Shown one piece after another: positions 1 through 8,425 of a stretch of DNA of 48,102 nt (its first letter is position 1; each line of letters opens with the position of its first letter). A program made the translations under genes and the position numbers. The DNA is from Gemmatimonadaceae bacterium (GTDB lineage: Bacteria; Gemmatimonadota; Gemmatimonadetes; Gemmatimonadales; Gemmatimonadaceae): positions 1-48,102 of the forward strand of contig JACDDT010000012.1 in the NCBI GenBank assembly GCA_013816855.1, in the 5' to 3' direction. The notes under the pieces are model-generated. The model was not told where the DNA came from. It saw only the letters and a program-made list of their open reading frames with translations, and did not search any database.

Positions 1-1
1 C

Positions 2-1081
2 ACTGCGCTTGCGTCCGCGCAGCTATTGTCAGCGCGCTTGCTCGCCGACCCCGCGCTCGCGCTCAGTTATTCCAAATCGCGACCGCTGTACCATGTGACC
101 GTCGATCTGCCGTTCGACTTTCTCGGGATACGCTCGACCCGCACCGCGTCGGCGCAAGCGGCGAGGCGCGCTGCCGGGCTCCGCTTCGTCCTCGAGCGCG
201 CCAGCATCGTGCTGGACGCAGATACTACCTACACTCGAGCTCTTGCTGCGATCGCACATTCGGGCCTCTCTGCTTCGAGCGCAACCGACGCCGAGCAGCT
301 TCGTCGCATCGCGATGCAACGGCGCGATGCGGGGGACGCGAGTGAGCTCGACGTGCAGCTCGCCACCGTAAACGCGGGACAGGAGCAGAGCATCGCAGCA
401 TCTGACACGCTTGCGGTTGTCGCAACGCTGCTCGATCTGCAATCGGTAATGGGTCTGCCGTCCGATGCGGTTCGGATCACGATCGCTGACTCTCTTGTGC
501 CTCCGGCACCGGAAGCATTTTTGGCGGCGACGCCGAGTACCGGGACAGCCGCAACGCTTCCGGTCGCCGCGGCGACCGAAGCAGTGACCGCCGCCCGGCT
601 CGGCTTGAGAGTCCAGCGAAAAAGCGTGCTCTCGCCTTTCGGAATCAATGCCGGTTTCGAGACTGGCGGTTCCGCAGACGATAAGGGAATTCTCCCCACG
701 GTCGGTGTGACTCTGCCGATCCCGTTTCTCAATCGCAACCGCGGCGCCGTAGCGGAAGCGGAGGCTGGGCTCGCCCGGGCGAGGGCGGAGCTCTCCCTCG
801 CCAAGCTCGAGAGCGACGTAGCGATTGCCGAAGCGCGCCGTACGCAGCAGATGCAGCGCTCGCGTATCGAGCGCGATCGCATCCTCGTCGCGAGCGCGAA
901 TCGCGTCGCGGCGATGTCCCTCACTTCATACCGCGAAGGTGCCGCCCCCTTGGCGTTCGTACTCGAAGCGCGGCGCACATCTCGCGACGTGCTCGCCCGG
1001 TATATCGACGATACCGCTGAGATGTGGATCACACTCGCCCGCCTTCGTGTGCTGACGATGACCGCTGAGCCCGTACGATGA
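2..1081 (+). CDS. TolC/OEP-family outer-membrane efflux channel, 5'-truncated by window edge
   Basis: This is the C-terminal 359 residues of an outer-membrane channel protein of the kind that pairs with RND pumps and exports small molecules from periplasm to outside. The frame is open to the left edge, so the true start is outside the window; family members are usually 400-480 residues, so roughly 60-120 residues are missing. Long Ala/Arg/Glu-rich helical stretches (nt 110-250 and 740-880) are the alpha-helical barrel typical of the family, and the short region with LPIPFLNRNRG near nt 710-745 is a common OEP motif before the second coiled coil. It overlaps the next gene by 4 bp (ATGA), and the order channel-adaptor-pump shows it belongs to that efflux operon. 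Substrate cannot be read from the sequence. Confidence 0.85.
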   Translation, partial: TALASAQLLSARLLADPALALSYSKSRPLYHVTVDLPFDFLGIRSTRTASAQAARRAAGLRFVLERASIVLDADTTYTRALAAIAHSGLSASSATDAEQLRRIAMQRRDAGDASELDVQLATVNAGQEQSIAASDTLAVVATLLDLQSVMGLPSDAVRITIADSLVPPAPEAFLAATPSTGTAATLPVAAATEAVTAARLGLRVQRKSVLSPFGINAGFETGGSADDKGILPTVGVTLPIPFLNRNRGAVAEAEAGLARARAELSLAKLESDVAIAEARRTQQMQRSRIERDRILVASANRVAAMSLTSYREGAAPLAFVLEARRTSRDVLARYIDDTAEMWITLARLRVLTMTAEPVR

Positions 1082-2112
1082 AAAAGCTTGTCGTCGCGCT
1101 CGCGTTCATTTCTGCCCTCGGTGCGTGCCGGAAGGACAAAGACGACGAAGCGAAAGTCGATGCGCGAATTCCGGTCAAGGTCACCATCGCGCAGATGCAA
1201 TCGATATCCGAAACAATTGGAGGGATCGGAACAGTTACGGCGCGGCCGGGATTCGTCGCAAGTCTCACAGCCCCGGCACAGGCGCGCGTGCTGCGCATCG
1301 CGGTCTCGCAAGGTCAGCCGGTCGTGCGCGGACAGGCACTCGTCCTGCTCGATCCGCTCCCATTCCAAACGGCATCGCAGGGCGCGCAGGCAAGTCTTAA
1401 TGCAGCGCAGCGGGCTTACGATCGCGCGCAGCGGCTGGTTGCTGCCGGCATCGCTCCCCGCAAGGATCTCGAGCAGGCTGCCACCGATCTCGCGCTCGCC
1501 CGTGGCGCCGCGTCAACCGCGCAGCGAACACAGGCACTCTCCACGCTTCGCTCTCCGCTCGATGGATCGGTTACGCGACTCAACGCCATTCTCGGATCGT
1601 TCGTGGATGCCAACCAGCAGTTGGTAGAAGTGACCGACACGCGCGCTCTCGATTTGATTCTCACCACCACGCCCGCGAACGCTGCGAAAATTCATAATGG
1701 TGCGCTCGTGCGGTTGGCTGCCGGGCAGAGCGCGAGTGGGGAAGCGCTCGGCAGCGGAAGCGTCGCCAGCGTTTCCGCTCTCGTCGATTCCGCTTCGCGG
1801 GGCGTCGCGATCAAGGTGCGTGCGCCCTCCACGCTTCGTCCCCTGCGAGTCGGGGAGACATTTTTTGGAGAAATTGCCGTTGGAACGCACGCGGCGGTGA
1901 CTGTTCCCGTGGAAGCGCTCGTGCCGGAAGGCGACCAGTTCAAGGTGTTTGTCGTGGATGCGTCGGGCATCGCTCACGCTCGACCGGTCACCGTTGGCGC
2001 GCGCACGGGCGCGCTTGCCGAGATCAAGAGCGGATTGAGCGCCGGCGAAAAAGTTGTGACGTACGGCGCATACGGGGTCGAGGACAGCGCAAAGGTAATC
2101 GTAGGTAAGTGA
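1078..2112 (+). CDS. RND efflux periplasmic adaptor (membrane fusion protein), lipoprotein
   Basis: HlyD/AcrA-type adaptor of 344 residues linking the inner-membrane pump to the outer-membrane channel. The N-terminus is a lipoprotein signal with lipobox LGAC, Cys17 being the predicted lipidation site, so the protein should be tethered in the periplasm. The biotinyl-lipoyl-like segment (about residues 60-100, with SQGQPVVRGQALVLLDPLPF), the helical hairpin (about 100-165), and the beta-barrel and membrane-proximal parts to the C-terminus follow the usual order. Length fits the family. It overlaps the channel gene (ATGA) and the pump gene (GTGA), so translation is probably coupled. The very short helical hairpin and the HAE1-type pump point to drug/organic solute export rather than heavy metals, but this is inference. 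Confidence 0.92.
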   Translation: MKKLVVALAFISALGACRKDKDDEAKVDARIPVKVTIAQMQSISETIGGIGTVTARPGFVASLTAPAQARVLRIAVSQGQPVVRGQALVLLDPLPFQTASQGAQASLNAAQRAYDRAQRLVAAGIAPRKDLEQAATDLALARGAASTAQRTQALSTLRSPLDGSVTRLNAILGSFVDANQQLVEVTDTRALDLILTTTPANAAKIHNGALVRLAAGQSASGEALGSGSVASVSALVDSASRGVAIKVRAPSTLRPLRVGETFFGEIAVGTHAAVTVPVEALVPEGDQFKVFVVDASGIAHARPVTVGARTGALAEIKSGLSAGEKVVTYGAYGVEDSAKVIVGK

Positions 2113-5100
2113 AGCGCGGACTGTTCGACCTGTTAGCCAGCCAGCGCCGCTTCATTTACCTAATGACGGCGCTGCTCAGCGCCGGTGGAATATGGGCGGC
2201 CCTCAGGATTCCTTCGGCGATTTACCCCGAGCTCGTATTTCCACGGGTGATCGTGGTGGCCGAAGGATCTTCGCTCGACGCGCGACAGATGGTATTCAGC
2301 GTCACGAGGCCGATCGAAGAGGCGGTGAGCGTCGTGCCCGGAGTCACCCGCGTGCAGTCGCGCTCAATTCGCGGCTCGACGCAGATCACGATCACGTTTT
2401 CGCAGAGCACGGAGATGATCCAGGCGCTGCAGCTGGTGCAGGCGAGAGTCCAACAGGTCGCGGGGCAGCTTCCGTCCGACATGCAGATCGAAGTAGAGCG
2501 AATGACACCCTCGCTGTTTCCTATCGTCTCATACAACCTCGAGGGTGGCGAGCCGGCAGCCCTCTACGACATCGCCCGCTATCAGATCAAGCCGCTCATC
2601 TCGCGCGTGCCGGGAGTCGGGCGTGTGGACGTGCAGGGAAGCGACGTACGCGAGATAGAAGTAATCGCCGACCCGGCGCGCCTCGCGGGTGAGGGACTCA
2701 CGTATGACGACGTAGCGAGAGCGATCACGGAAGCGACGACGGTGAACACGGTTGGACGCGTCTCACGTGACTACAAGCAGTACCTCATCGTTACCGCGCA
2801 GGAGCCACATTCCGTCGACGACATCGCGAACGTCGTCATCGGTCACGGTGTGCGCGTGGGCGACGTCGCGAAAGTCGAAGTTGGCACCATCGATCACGTC
2901 AGCATCATCGCCGGTGACGGAAAGCCGGCTGCATTGCTCAACATTACCAGACAGCCGGGCGGTAACACGGTCGCGCTCGCCGACAGCGTCGCGCGTATCG
3001 CGGCGAACATCGCCCACACCCTTCCGCCCGGGGTCAAGCTGAAGGCGGTGTACGATCAATCCGCGCTCGTGCGCGACGCGGTGAAATCGGTGCGCGACGC
3101 AATGCTGATCGGCGCGTTCCTCGCCGTGATTGTGCTGCTCATCTTCCTGCAGCACGCCCGCATTACAGCAATCAGCGCGTCGTCCATCCCGCTGACGCTC
3201 GCCATCACCGTGCTGGTGATGTACCTCATCGGTCAGACGTTCAACCTGATGACCCTGGGCGCGATGGCCATCGCCATCGGGCTCGTCATCGATGATGCGG
3301 TTGTGATCACTGAAAACATTGTGCGTCATCTGCACTTGAATCCTGATCGCGTAGCGGCGGTGCGCGAAGCGGTGCAGGAGATTATCTGGCCGGTTACGAC
3401 GTCGACGATCACGACTGTCGTCGTTTTCCTCCCGCTTCGACTACTCGAGGGAGTGACCGGCCAGTTCTTTGCCGCGCTCTCGATCACTCTGACCATTGCG
3501 GTAATGGTCTCGCTGGTGCTGGCCCTCACGGTCATACCGCTTCTCGCCGCGCAATATCTGAGGCCCGAGGACGCAGATGACCCGGATGTGGTATCGGTCG
3601 AGCGCCATGCGAAGCAGAATAAGTTTCAGCGTCTCCTCGAGCGCGTGGGTTCCGCGATCGATACAATCTCCGAGCGTTACGAGCAGTCGCTCAATAAGAT
3701 GCTCAACCGCCTGCGTTGGGCGCTTATCGCCGCCGGAGTGATGGCGATCATCGGGCTCGTCGCGAAGCATTATGTCGGATCGGGATTCCTGCCTGAAGTG
3801 GACGAGAGTGCATTCGTACTCGATTACTGGGCGCCGGGCGGCACCGCGCTCGCGGAGACGAACCGGCAGGTGAACGTAGTCGAGAAAATCCTCGCGAAAA
3901 CGCCGGAGATCACCGGCACTTCCCGCCGTACGGGCGCCGAGCTCGGACTCTTCGCGACGGAGCAAAACCGCGGTGACATCGCTGCGAGGCTCAAGCCGCA
4001 GGGCGAACGGTCGCGGTCCATTTTTGAGGTGATGGACGAAGTCAGGCAGAAAGTGGAGGAGTCGGTTCCACGCCTGCGCGTAGAGTTCGTCGAAATATTG
4101 TCTGACGTCATCAACGATCTGGCGGGCGGCGCGCGTCCCGTCGAAGTGAAGATCTTCGGCTCCGATCTCAACGCGATCGAGGCCTACGCTAAAAAACTCG
4201 AGCCGCAGATGGACAGTATTGCAGGCATCGAGGATTTCTTCAGCGGGGTCAGCGAGCCGAGTGCCCAGCTTTCGATGAGCATCTCGCAGTCCGAGGCGAA
4301 CCGGCTGGGGATCACGCCGGAGGACGTAGCCACGAAGGCGAGTGCGGCGCTCCTCGGCGCACCTGCCGGTGAAATCAAGCTCGACGACAGGGCCGTCGGA
4401 GTCAGAGTGCGCGCACCGGATTCCGTGAGATACGACGCTTCGCAGCTGGCCGCACTACCTATAGTATCTCAGCCCGGGAAGACTCCGACCCCGCTCGGCG
4501 CGCTCGCCACTTTTACGCCGCTCGAGACGAGGTCCGAGCTATTGCGCGAAAATCAGCAGCAGATGATAGCGATGACAGCCGACGTCAGCGGTCGCTCGCT
4601 TGGCAGCGTAGTCGACGACGTCAAAAATGTGCTTGCGAAGAACAAGCCACCGGCGGGAGTGCGCATCGAGTTCGGCGGGCAGTACGCGAGTCAGCAGGCG
4701 GCGTTTCAGGCTTTGATGGTCGTACTCGGTCTCGCGACCGCGTGTGTGATCGCGGTAATGGTCATTCAGTTTCAATCTTTCGTAGAGCCGTTCGTCGTCG
4801 TGCTAGCGGCACCGTTCTCGTTCGCGGGAGCGATGCTGCTTCTTCTGCTCACAGGCACGCCGCTCAACGTGTCGAGCTTCATGGGTCTCATACTTCTCGT
4901 GGGACTGATCGTGAAAAATGGCATCATTCTTTTGGATTTCACCCGACGGAGAATGCTCGACGCCGGCCTGACGCTTGAGGTTGCCATCCAGGAGGCGGCG
5001 CGAATTCGTTTGCGGCCCATTCTGATGACCACCCTCTGCACGCTCGTCGGACTTCTTCCTCTTGCGCTTGCAATTGGTGCGGGAAGCGAGATGCAGCGCC

Positions 5101-5219
5101 CGCTCGCGATAGCCGTCATCGGAGGCCTCGCCTTGTCCACCCCGATCACGCTCTATTTGGTTCCGACGGTGCTGCTCGCCATCCGCGGTAGAAACTTCCG
5201 TCTCTCTCACCAGCTATAG
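2109..5219 (+). CDS. RND-family efflux pump permease (HAE1/AcrB-like)
   Basis: Proton-driven inner-membrane transporter of 1036 residues, the usual length for AcrB-like proteins. It begins with GTG overlapping the adaptor stop. Two halves each carry a first membrane helix (residues about 12-32 and 535-555), a large periplasmic loop and a five/six-helix bundle. Proton relay residues are present: the Asp pair D395-D396 in GLVIDDAVVITEN of TM4 and K936 in GLIVKNGIILLDF of TM10. Together with the upstream channel and adaptor this forms a complete tripartite pump. No local regulator of the TetR or MarR type adjoins it in the window. Substrate unknown; the intact Asp-Asp/Lys set argues that it is functional. 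Confidence 0.95.
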   Translation: MKRGLFDLLASQRRFIYLMTALLSAGGIWAALRIPSAIYPELVFPRVIVVAEGSSLDARQMVFSVTRPIEEAVSVVPGVTRVQSRSIRGSTQITITFSQSTEMIQALQLVQARVQQVAGQLPSDMQIEVERMTPSLFPIVSYNLEGGEPAALYDIARYQIKPLISRVPGVGRVDVQGSDVREIEVIADPARLAGEGLTYDDVARAITEATTVNTVGRVSRDYKQYLIVTAQEPHSVDDIANVVIGHGVRVGDVAKVEVGTIDHVSIIAGDGKPAALLNITRQPGGNTVALADSVARIAANIAHTLPPGVKLKAVYDQSALVRDAVKSVRDAMLIGAFLAVIVLLIFLQHARITAISASSIPLTLAITVLVMYLIGQTFNLMTLGAMAIAIGLVIDDAVVITENIVRHLHLNPDRVAAVREAVQEIIWPVTTSTITTVVVFLPLRLLEGVTGQFFAALSITLTIAVMVSLVLALTVIPLLAAQYLRPEDADDPDVVSVERHAKQNKFQRLLERVGSAIDTISERYEQSLNKMLNRLRWALIAAGVMAIIGLVAKHYVGSGFLPEVDESAFVLDYWAPGGTALAETNRQVNVVEKILAKTPEITGTSRRTGAELGLFATEQNRGDIAARLKPQGERSRSIFEVMDEVRQKVEESVPRLRVEFVEILSDVINDLAGGARPVEVKIFGSDLNAIEAYAKKLEPQMDSIAGIEDFFSGVSEPSAQLSMSISQSEANRLGITPEDVATKASAALLGAPAGEIKLDDRAVGVRVRAPDSVRYDASQLAALPIVSQPGKTPTPLGALATFTPLETRSELLRENQQQMIAMTADVSGRSLGSVVDDVKNVLAKNKPPAGVRIEFGGQYASQQAAFQALMVVLGLATACVIAVMVIQFQSFVEPFVVVLAAPFSFAGAMLLLLLTGTPLNVSSFMGLILLVGLIVKNGIILLDFTRRRMLDAGLTLEVAIQEAARIRLRPILMTTLCTLVGLLPLALAIGAGSEMQRPLAIAVIGGLALSTPITLYLVPTVLLAIRGRNFRLSHQL

Positions 5220-5299
5220 CGCGCGCAGCTCTGCCAATCCGCTTACTGGCAGCGGCGGCACTCTCCATATTTGGCTCGGCACAAAACTCTGGAGGCCTC

Positions 5300-5857
5300 G
5301 TGGTTCCCCTTTCCTCGCTGTGGCTGCCGATTCTGCTCTCCGCCGTCGCCGTGTTTTTCGTAAGCTCGGCGATCCATATGGTCTCGCCCTGGCACAAGTC
5401 GGATTATCCGAAGCTCGCTAACGAAGACGCGCTTGCCGACGCAGTTCGTCCGCTTGCGCTGCCGCCCGGCGACTATCTCGTGCCTCGACCGGGCGTCGCA
5501 GCCGACAGGAAGACCCCGGAATTGCAGGAGAAGGTGAACCGCGGACCGAACTTGATTCTCACAGTTATCAAGAATGGACCTCGATCGATGTTGAAGCCGC
5601 TGGCGGGCTGGTTCATCTACATCCTGGTGGTGACGATTCTCGCGACATACATCGGCAGCTGCCTTTCCGCGACTGGCGACCGGCACACCGCAATTCACGG
5701 CGTCGGCATCGTTGCCTTCATCGGCTACGCGCTCGCTCTCTGGCAGATGTCCGTCTGGTACCACCGAAAGGTGAGCACGACGATGAAGGCGACGGTCGAT
5801 GGATTTATCTACGCCGTGTTGACGTTCTTCATTTTCGCGGCCGTTTGGCCGAAGTAG
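5300..5857 (+). CDS. Conserved-looking membrane protein of unknown function
   Basis: I do not recognise a family for this 185-residue protein. It starts with GTG preceded by GGAGG five bases upstream (5291-5295), which fixes the start. Predicted membrane segments lie at about residues 5-28, 103-125, 132-153 and 163-183; between the first two is a soluble loop (residues 30-100) rich in Pro and charged residues, with HMVSPWHKSDYPKL straight after the first helix. A Tyr-His-Arg-Lys run (residues 155-158) sits between TM3 and TM4 on the likely cytoplasmic side. It lies 80 bp after the RND pump and 24 bp before the MFS gene in the same direction and may share their transcript. A role cannot be assigned. 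Confidence 0.75.
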   Translation: MVPLSSLWLPILLSAVAVFFVSSAIHMVSPWHKSDYPKLANEDALADAVRPLALPPGDYLVPRPGVAADRKTPELQEKVNRGPNLILTVIKNGPRSMLKPLAGWFIYILVVTILATYIGSCLSATGDRHTAIHGVGIVAFIGYALALWQMSVWYHRKVSTTMKATVDGFIYAVLTFFIFAAVWPK

Positions 5858-5881
5858 CTCGTCGCTGCCGCTGACGCTCTC

Positions 5882-7084
5882 TTGACGGACGCAGCTCCCG
5901 CAAGGTGGTCGTATCTCGGGCTGCTCGCCGTCGGCGAGCTTCTTGGGATGTCCCTCTGGTTCTCGGCGAGCGCCGTAGCACCGCAGCTCGCTGCGCAGTG
6001 GTCGCTGTCGGCATCGCAGTCGGCGTGGCTGACGACAATCGTGCAGCTCGGGTTCGTGACAGGCACAGCGACTTCGGCGGTTCTCAATCTCGCCGACGTG
6101 GTGCCTTCTCGCGTGCTGTTCGCGATCTCGGCCGCAATCGCGGCGGGAATGAACCTCGGCGTGCTCGGCGCAAACGGATTCGAGCCCGCGCTCGTTCTCC
6201 GCTTTCTTACCGGCTTTTTTCTCGCCGGCGTTTACCCGCCCGCGATGAAGATGGTCGCGACCTGGTTTCAGTCGCGCAGGGGATTCGCCATCGGCACGAT
6301 CGTTGGTGCTCTCACCGTCGGCAAGGCTACTCCCTACCTGGTTCACGCATTTCCGATGACGAGTGCGGCGCCGGTGCTCGAAGTCGCGTCGGGCGGCGCG
6401 CTCCTCGCGGCTGTCTTGGTCGGTTTCCTTTTTCGCGAAGGACCATTTAGCTTCACTCCCCGCAAATTCTCGTGGTCTCTTGTCGGCTCCGTCATCTCCA
6501 TTCGTGAATGGCGACTTTCTACGGCGAGCTACCTCGGCCACATGTTCGAGCTTTACGCATTTTGGGCGTGGATTCCATCGTTCATCGCGGCGTCAGCGCC
6601 GAATGCAACTCCAAAGACCTTGACCTTGACGGCATTTGCCACGATTGCAGTCGGTGGCGCGGGCTGCGTTTGGGGCGGACTCGCAGCAGACAAGCGCGGC
6701 CGCGAGCGTCTCGTTCGAATATCACTGATAGTAAGCGGTACCTGCTGCGTGATGAGCGCGCTGATTTTTGGCGCGCCGTTGATTGTGCTCGCGTTGTTGA
6801 CGCTGACGTGGGGCTTCTTCGTTATCGCGGACAGCGCGCAGTTCAGCACATTGGTGACCGAGTCCGTCCCGCCTCACGCGGTGGGGACGGCGCTGACGCT
6901 GCAGACTTCGCTTGGCTTTCTCCTCACCATGCTGCCAATGCAAGCGGTGCCGGTTCTGGCGCGGCACTTCGGCTGGCGGTGGAGTTTCGTTCTTCTAGCA
7001 CTGGGACCGGTCGCGGGTATCGCGGCAATCAGCAAGCTGCGCGGCCTGCGCGCTCGCGGCGCCGCTACCGCCTTTTCACCTTAA
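5882..7084 (+). CDS. MFS transporter, 12-TM, substrate unknown
   Basis: Secondary transporter of the major facilitator superfamily, 400 residues with about 12 hydrophobic segments. The loop after TM8 carries GGLAADKRGRERLVRI, the degenerate repeat of the MFS loop 2-3 motif in the second half; the first half has LRFLTGFFLAGVYPPAMKM in the TM4-TM5 region. The TTG at 5882 is the only start that keeps the whole first helix; the first internal Met is inside it. The composition resembles the nitrate/cyanate-type MFS proteins with WFSASAVAPQL near TM1, but no substrate can be called. It follows the unknown membrane protein after 24 bp. Confidence 0.85.
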   Translation: MTDAAPARWSYLGLLAVGELLGMSLWFSASAVAPQLAAQWSLSASQSAWLTTIVQLGFVTGTATSAVLNLADVVPSRVLFAISAAIAAGMNLGVLGANGFEPALVLRFLTGFFLAGVYPPAMKMVATWFQSRRGFAIGTIVGALTVGKATPYLVHAFPMTSAAPVLEVASGGALLAAVLVGFLFREGPFSFTPRKFSWSLVGSVISIREWRLSTASYLGHMFELYAFWAWIPSFIAASAPNATPKTLTLTAFATIAVGGAGCVWGGLAADKRGRERLVRISLIVSGTCCVMSALIFGAPLIVLALLTLTWGFFVIADSAQFSTLVTESVPPHAVGTALTLQTSLGFLLTMLPMQAVPVLARHFGWRWSFVLLALGPVAGIAAISKLRGLRARGAATAFSP

Positions 7085-7099
7085 TGCACGGAGTCTCAA

Positions 7100-7486
7100 A
7101 TGTGGAGTGAATTCAAGTCTTTTCTCATCAAGCAGAACGTACTTTCCCTCGCGATAGCGGTCGTAATTGCAACTGCTCTCAATGCGGTGGTAAAAGCGCT
7201 CGTCGATGATTTCATCATGCCGATCGTGGCGTCGATGATGCCGAACAGTGATTGGCAGAAAGCGACGTGGACTGTCGGATCGATTCACTTTGGGATCGGA
7301 GACTTCATCGCAGCCATGATCAACTTCCTCATCATCGGGTTGGTAGCGTGGCGGATTTCCAAGGCATTCATTCGCCCGGCGGGTGACAAGGATTCAAACG
7401 TCGATTGCGGCTTCTGCCGGATGAAGATCGATCGGGGGGCTAGTCGCTGCCCCTTCTGCACGAGCGAGCTGGCGCCAGCGGCCTAA
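7100..7486 (+). CDS. mscL: Large-conductance mechanosensitive channel MscL with C-terminal zinc ribbon
   Basis: MscL forms a homopentameric inner-membrane pore that opens under membrane tension to release solutes after osmotic downshock. Residues 1-12 form the amphipathic N-terminal helix, TM1 is about 14-42 (KQNVLSLAIAVVIATALNAV), a short periplasmic loop runs 45-68 and TM2 is about 68-90. The usual cytoplasmic C-terminal helical bundle is replaced after residue 95 by a small zinc ribbon: Cys103-x2-Cys106 and Cys117-x2-Cys120 (CGFC and CPFC). The total of 128 residues is within the normal range. It lies 15 bp after the MFS gene. The family call is strong; a metal-binding tail is a direct reading of the four cysteines, and its role is unknown. 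Confidence 0.9.
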   Translation: MWSEFKSFLIKQNVLSLAIAVVIATALNAVVKALVDDFIMPIVASMMPNSDWQKATWTVGSIHFGIGDFIAAMINFLIIGLVAWRISKAFIRPAGDKDSNVDCGFCRMKIDRGASRCPFCTSELAPAA

Positions 7487-7545
7487 CCACCGGGGGAGAC
7501 CGGGGGTCTTTGCCCTCGGTCCACCGGAGTTCGCTACTTTTACAG

Positions 7546-8329
7546 ATGACTCAGTGCTATGCGCGCCGGAGACTTGCTGCTCGTACTTGTATCGCAGCGC
7601 TTGCGGTCATTGCGACCGCCACCAACGCAGCGGCCCAGGAACGCGTAATTGTTCCGAAAAAAGTGCCGAGTACGAATGCCTTTGCGGCTGATTTCACGTA
7701 TGTATCGTTTCGCGGCGATGTCGACCCGTGGCGCCTTGGTTCAATCGGGTTGGCCCGCAGCACGCCGGTAGGATCACTGGTCGGACGACTGAACTGGGCC
7801 AATCGCTTCGCAAAGTCCGGAACGCAGCTCGAGGCGGACGTCTATCCGCGGATCAACGACCGGATGTACGCCTATCTAAACGCCGGCTATAGCGCGTCCT
7901 CTATTTTCCCTGCGTGGCGCTTCGGCGGCGAGCTCTTTTCAACTCTTCCCGACGCTTGGGAGGCGTCGCTCGGATTCCGCCAGCTCCTCGCCGGTGACTC
8001 TCTTCACCGGGGCCGTCGGCAAGTACGTTGGCAATTACTGGATTTCCCTGCGCCCGTTCGTGCGCTTCAAGCCATCCGGCGCGTCGGCTTCCGCCGGGCT
8101 CACGATGCGAAGGTATTTCGAGGACGGTGACCACTACTATGGTGGCAATATCAGTTATGGGTCTAGCCCATCCGACCACGCCACTCCCGACGACGTGGCC
8201 CGCTCGAATTCATTCTCGGTGGGAATTCACGGCTCGCAGGGCATTTCGCGGAAAACATTGCTGACGTGGGCCGCAAGCCGCGAGCGGGAGAAGCTGCCGC
8301 AGAGCGTCATACGGAACAGTTTGAGCTGA
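7546..8329 (+). pseudogene. YaiO-like outer-membrane beta-barrel gene broken by a frameshift near 7990
   Basis: Two consecutive frames together look like one YaiO-family outer-membrane barrel. The first part (start ATG 7546) has a signal peptide ending at about ATNAAAQ, then strands such as FPAWRFGGELFSTLPDAWEA. This frame runs on out of register to a stop at 8130 with unrelated, Arg-rich residues. From about 7994 the next frame supplies the expected continuation VTLFTGAVGKYVGNYWISLR, typical of the family, to a stop at 8329. The switch falls within about 7975-7997 and needs one extra or two missing bases. The last 15 residues of the second frame do not look like a terminal barrel strand, so a second lesion near 8285 is possible. 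Real pseudogene and sequencing error cannot be told apart here. Confidence 0.65.
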
Positions 8330-8425
8330 ACGATCGGCTTAAAGCTGATCTTTTAATCGGCCGCAGAAGGGCGCCCGCGTGTCCTATGGCGGCGGAAACG
8401 TCCTCGATTCAATAATTTTCGCCGC

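Noticed and set aside
229-1368. 379-codon minus-strand frame
   Set aside because: Antisense shadow of the TolC and adaptor genes; Arg/Ser-rich translation without any fold-like motif.
5243-6541. 432-codon minus-strand frame
   Set aside because: Antisense to two membrane-protein genes with clear hydrophobic segments; its translation is almost wholly charged.
7488-7526. GC-rich inverted repeat after mscL as a terminator
   Set aside because: Imperfect pairing (CCGG..GGA..ACCG) and no run of T on either side.
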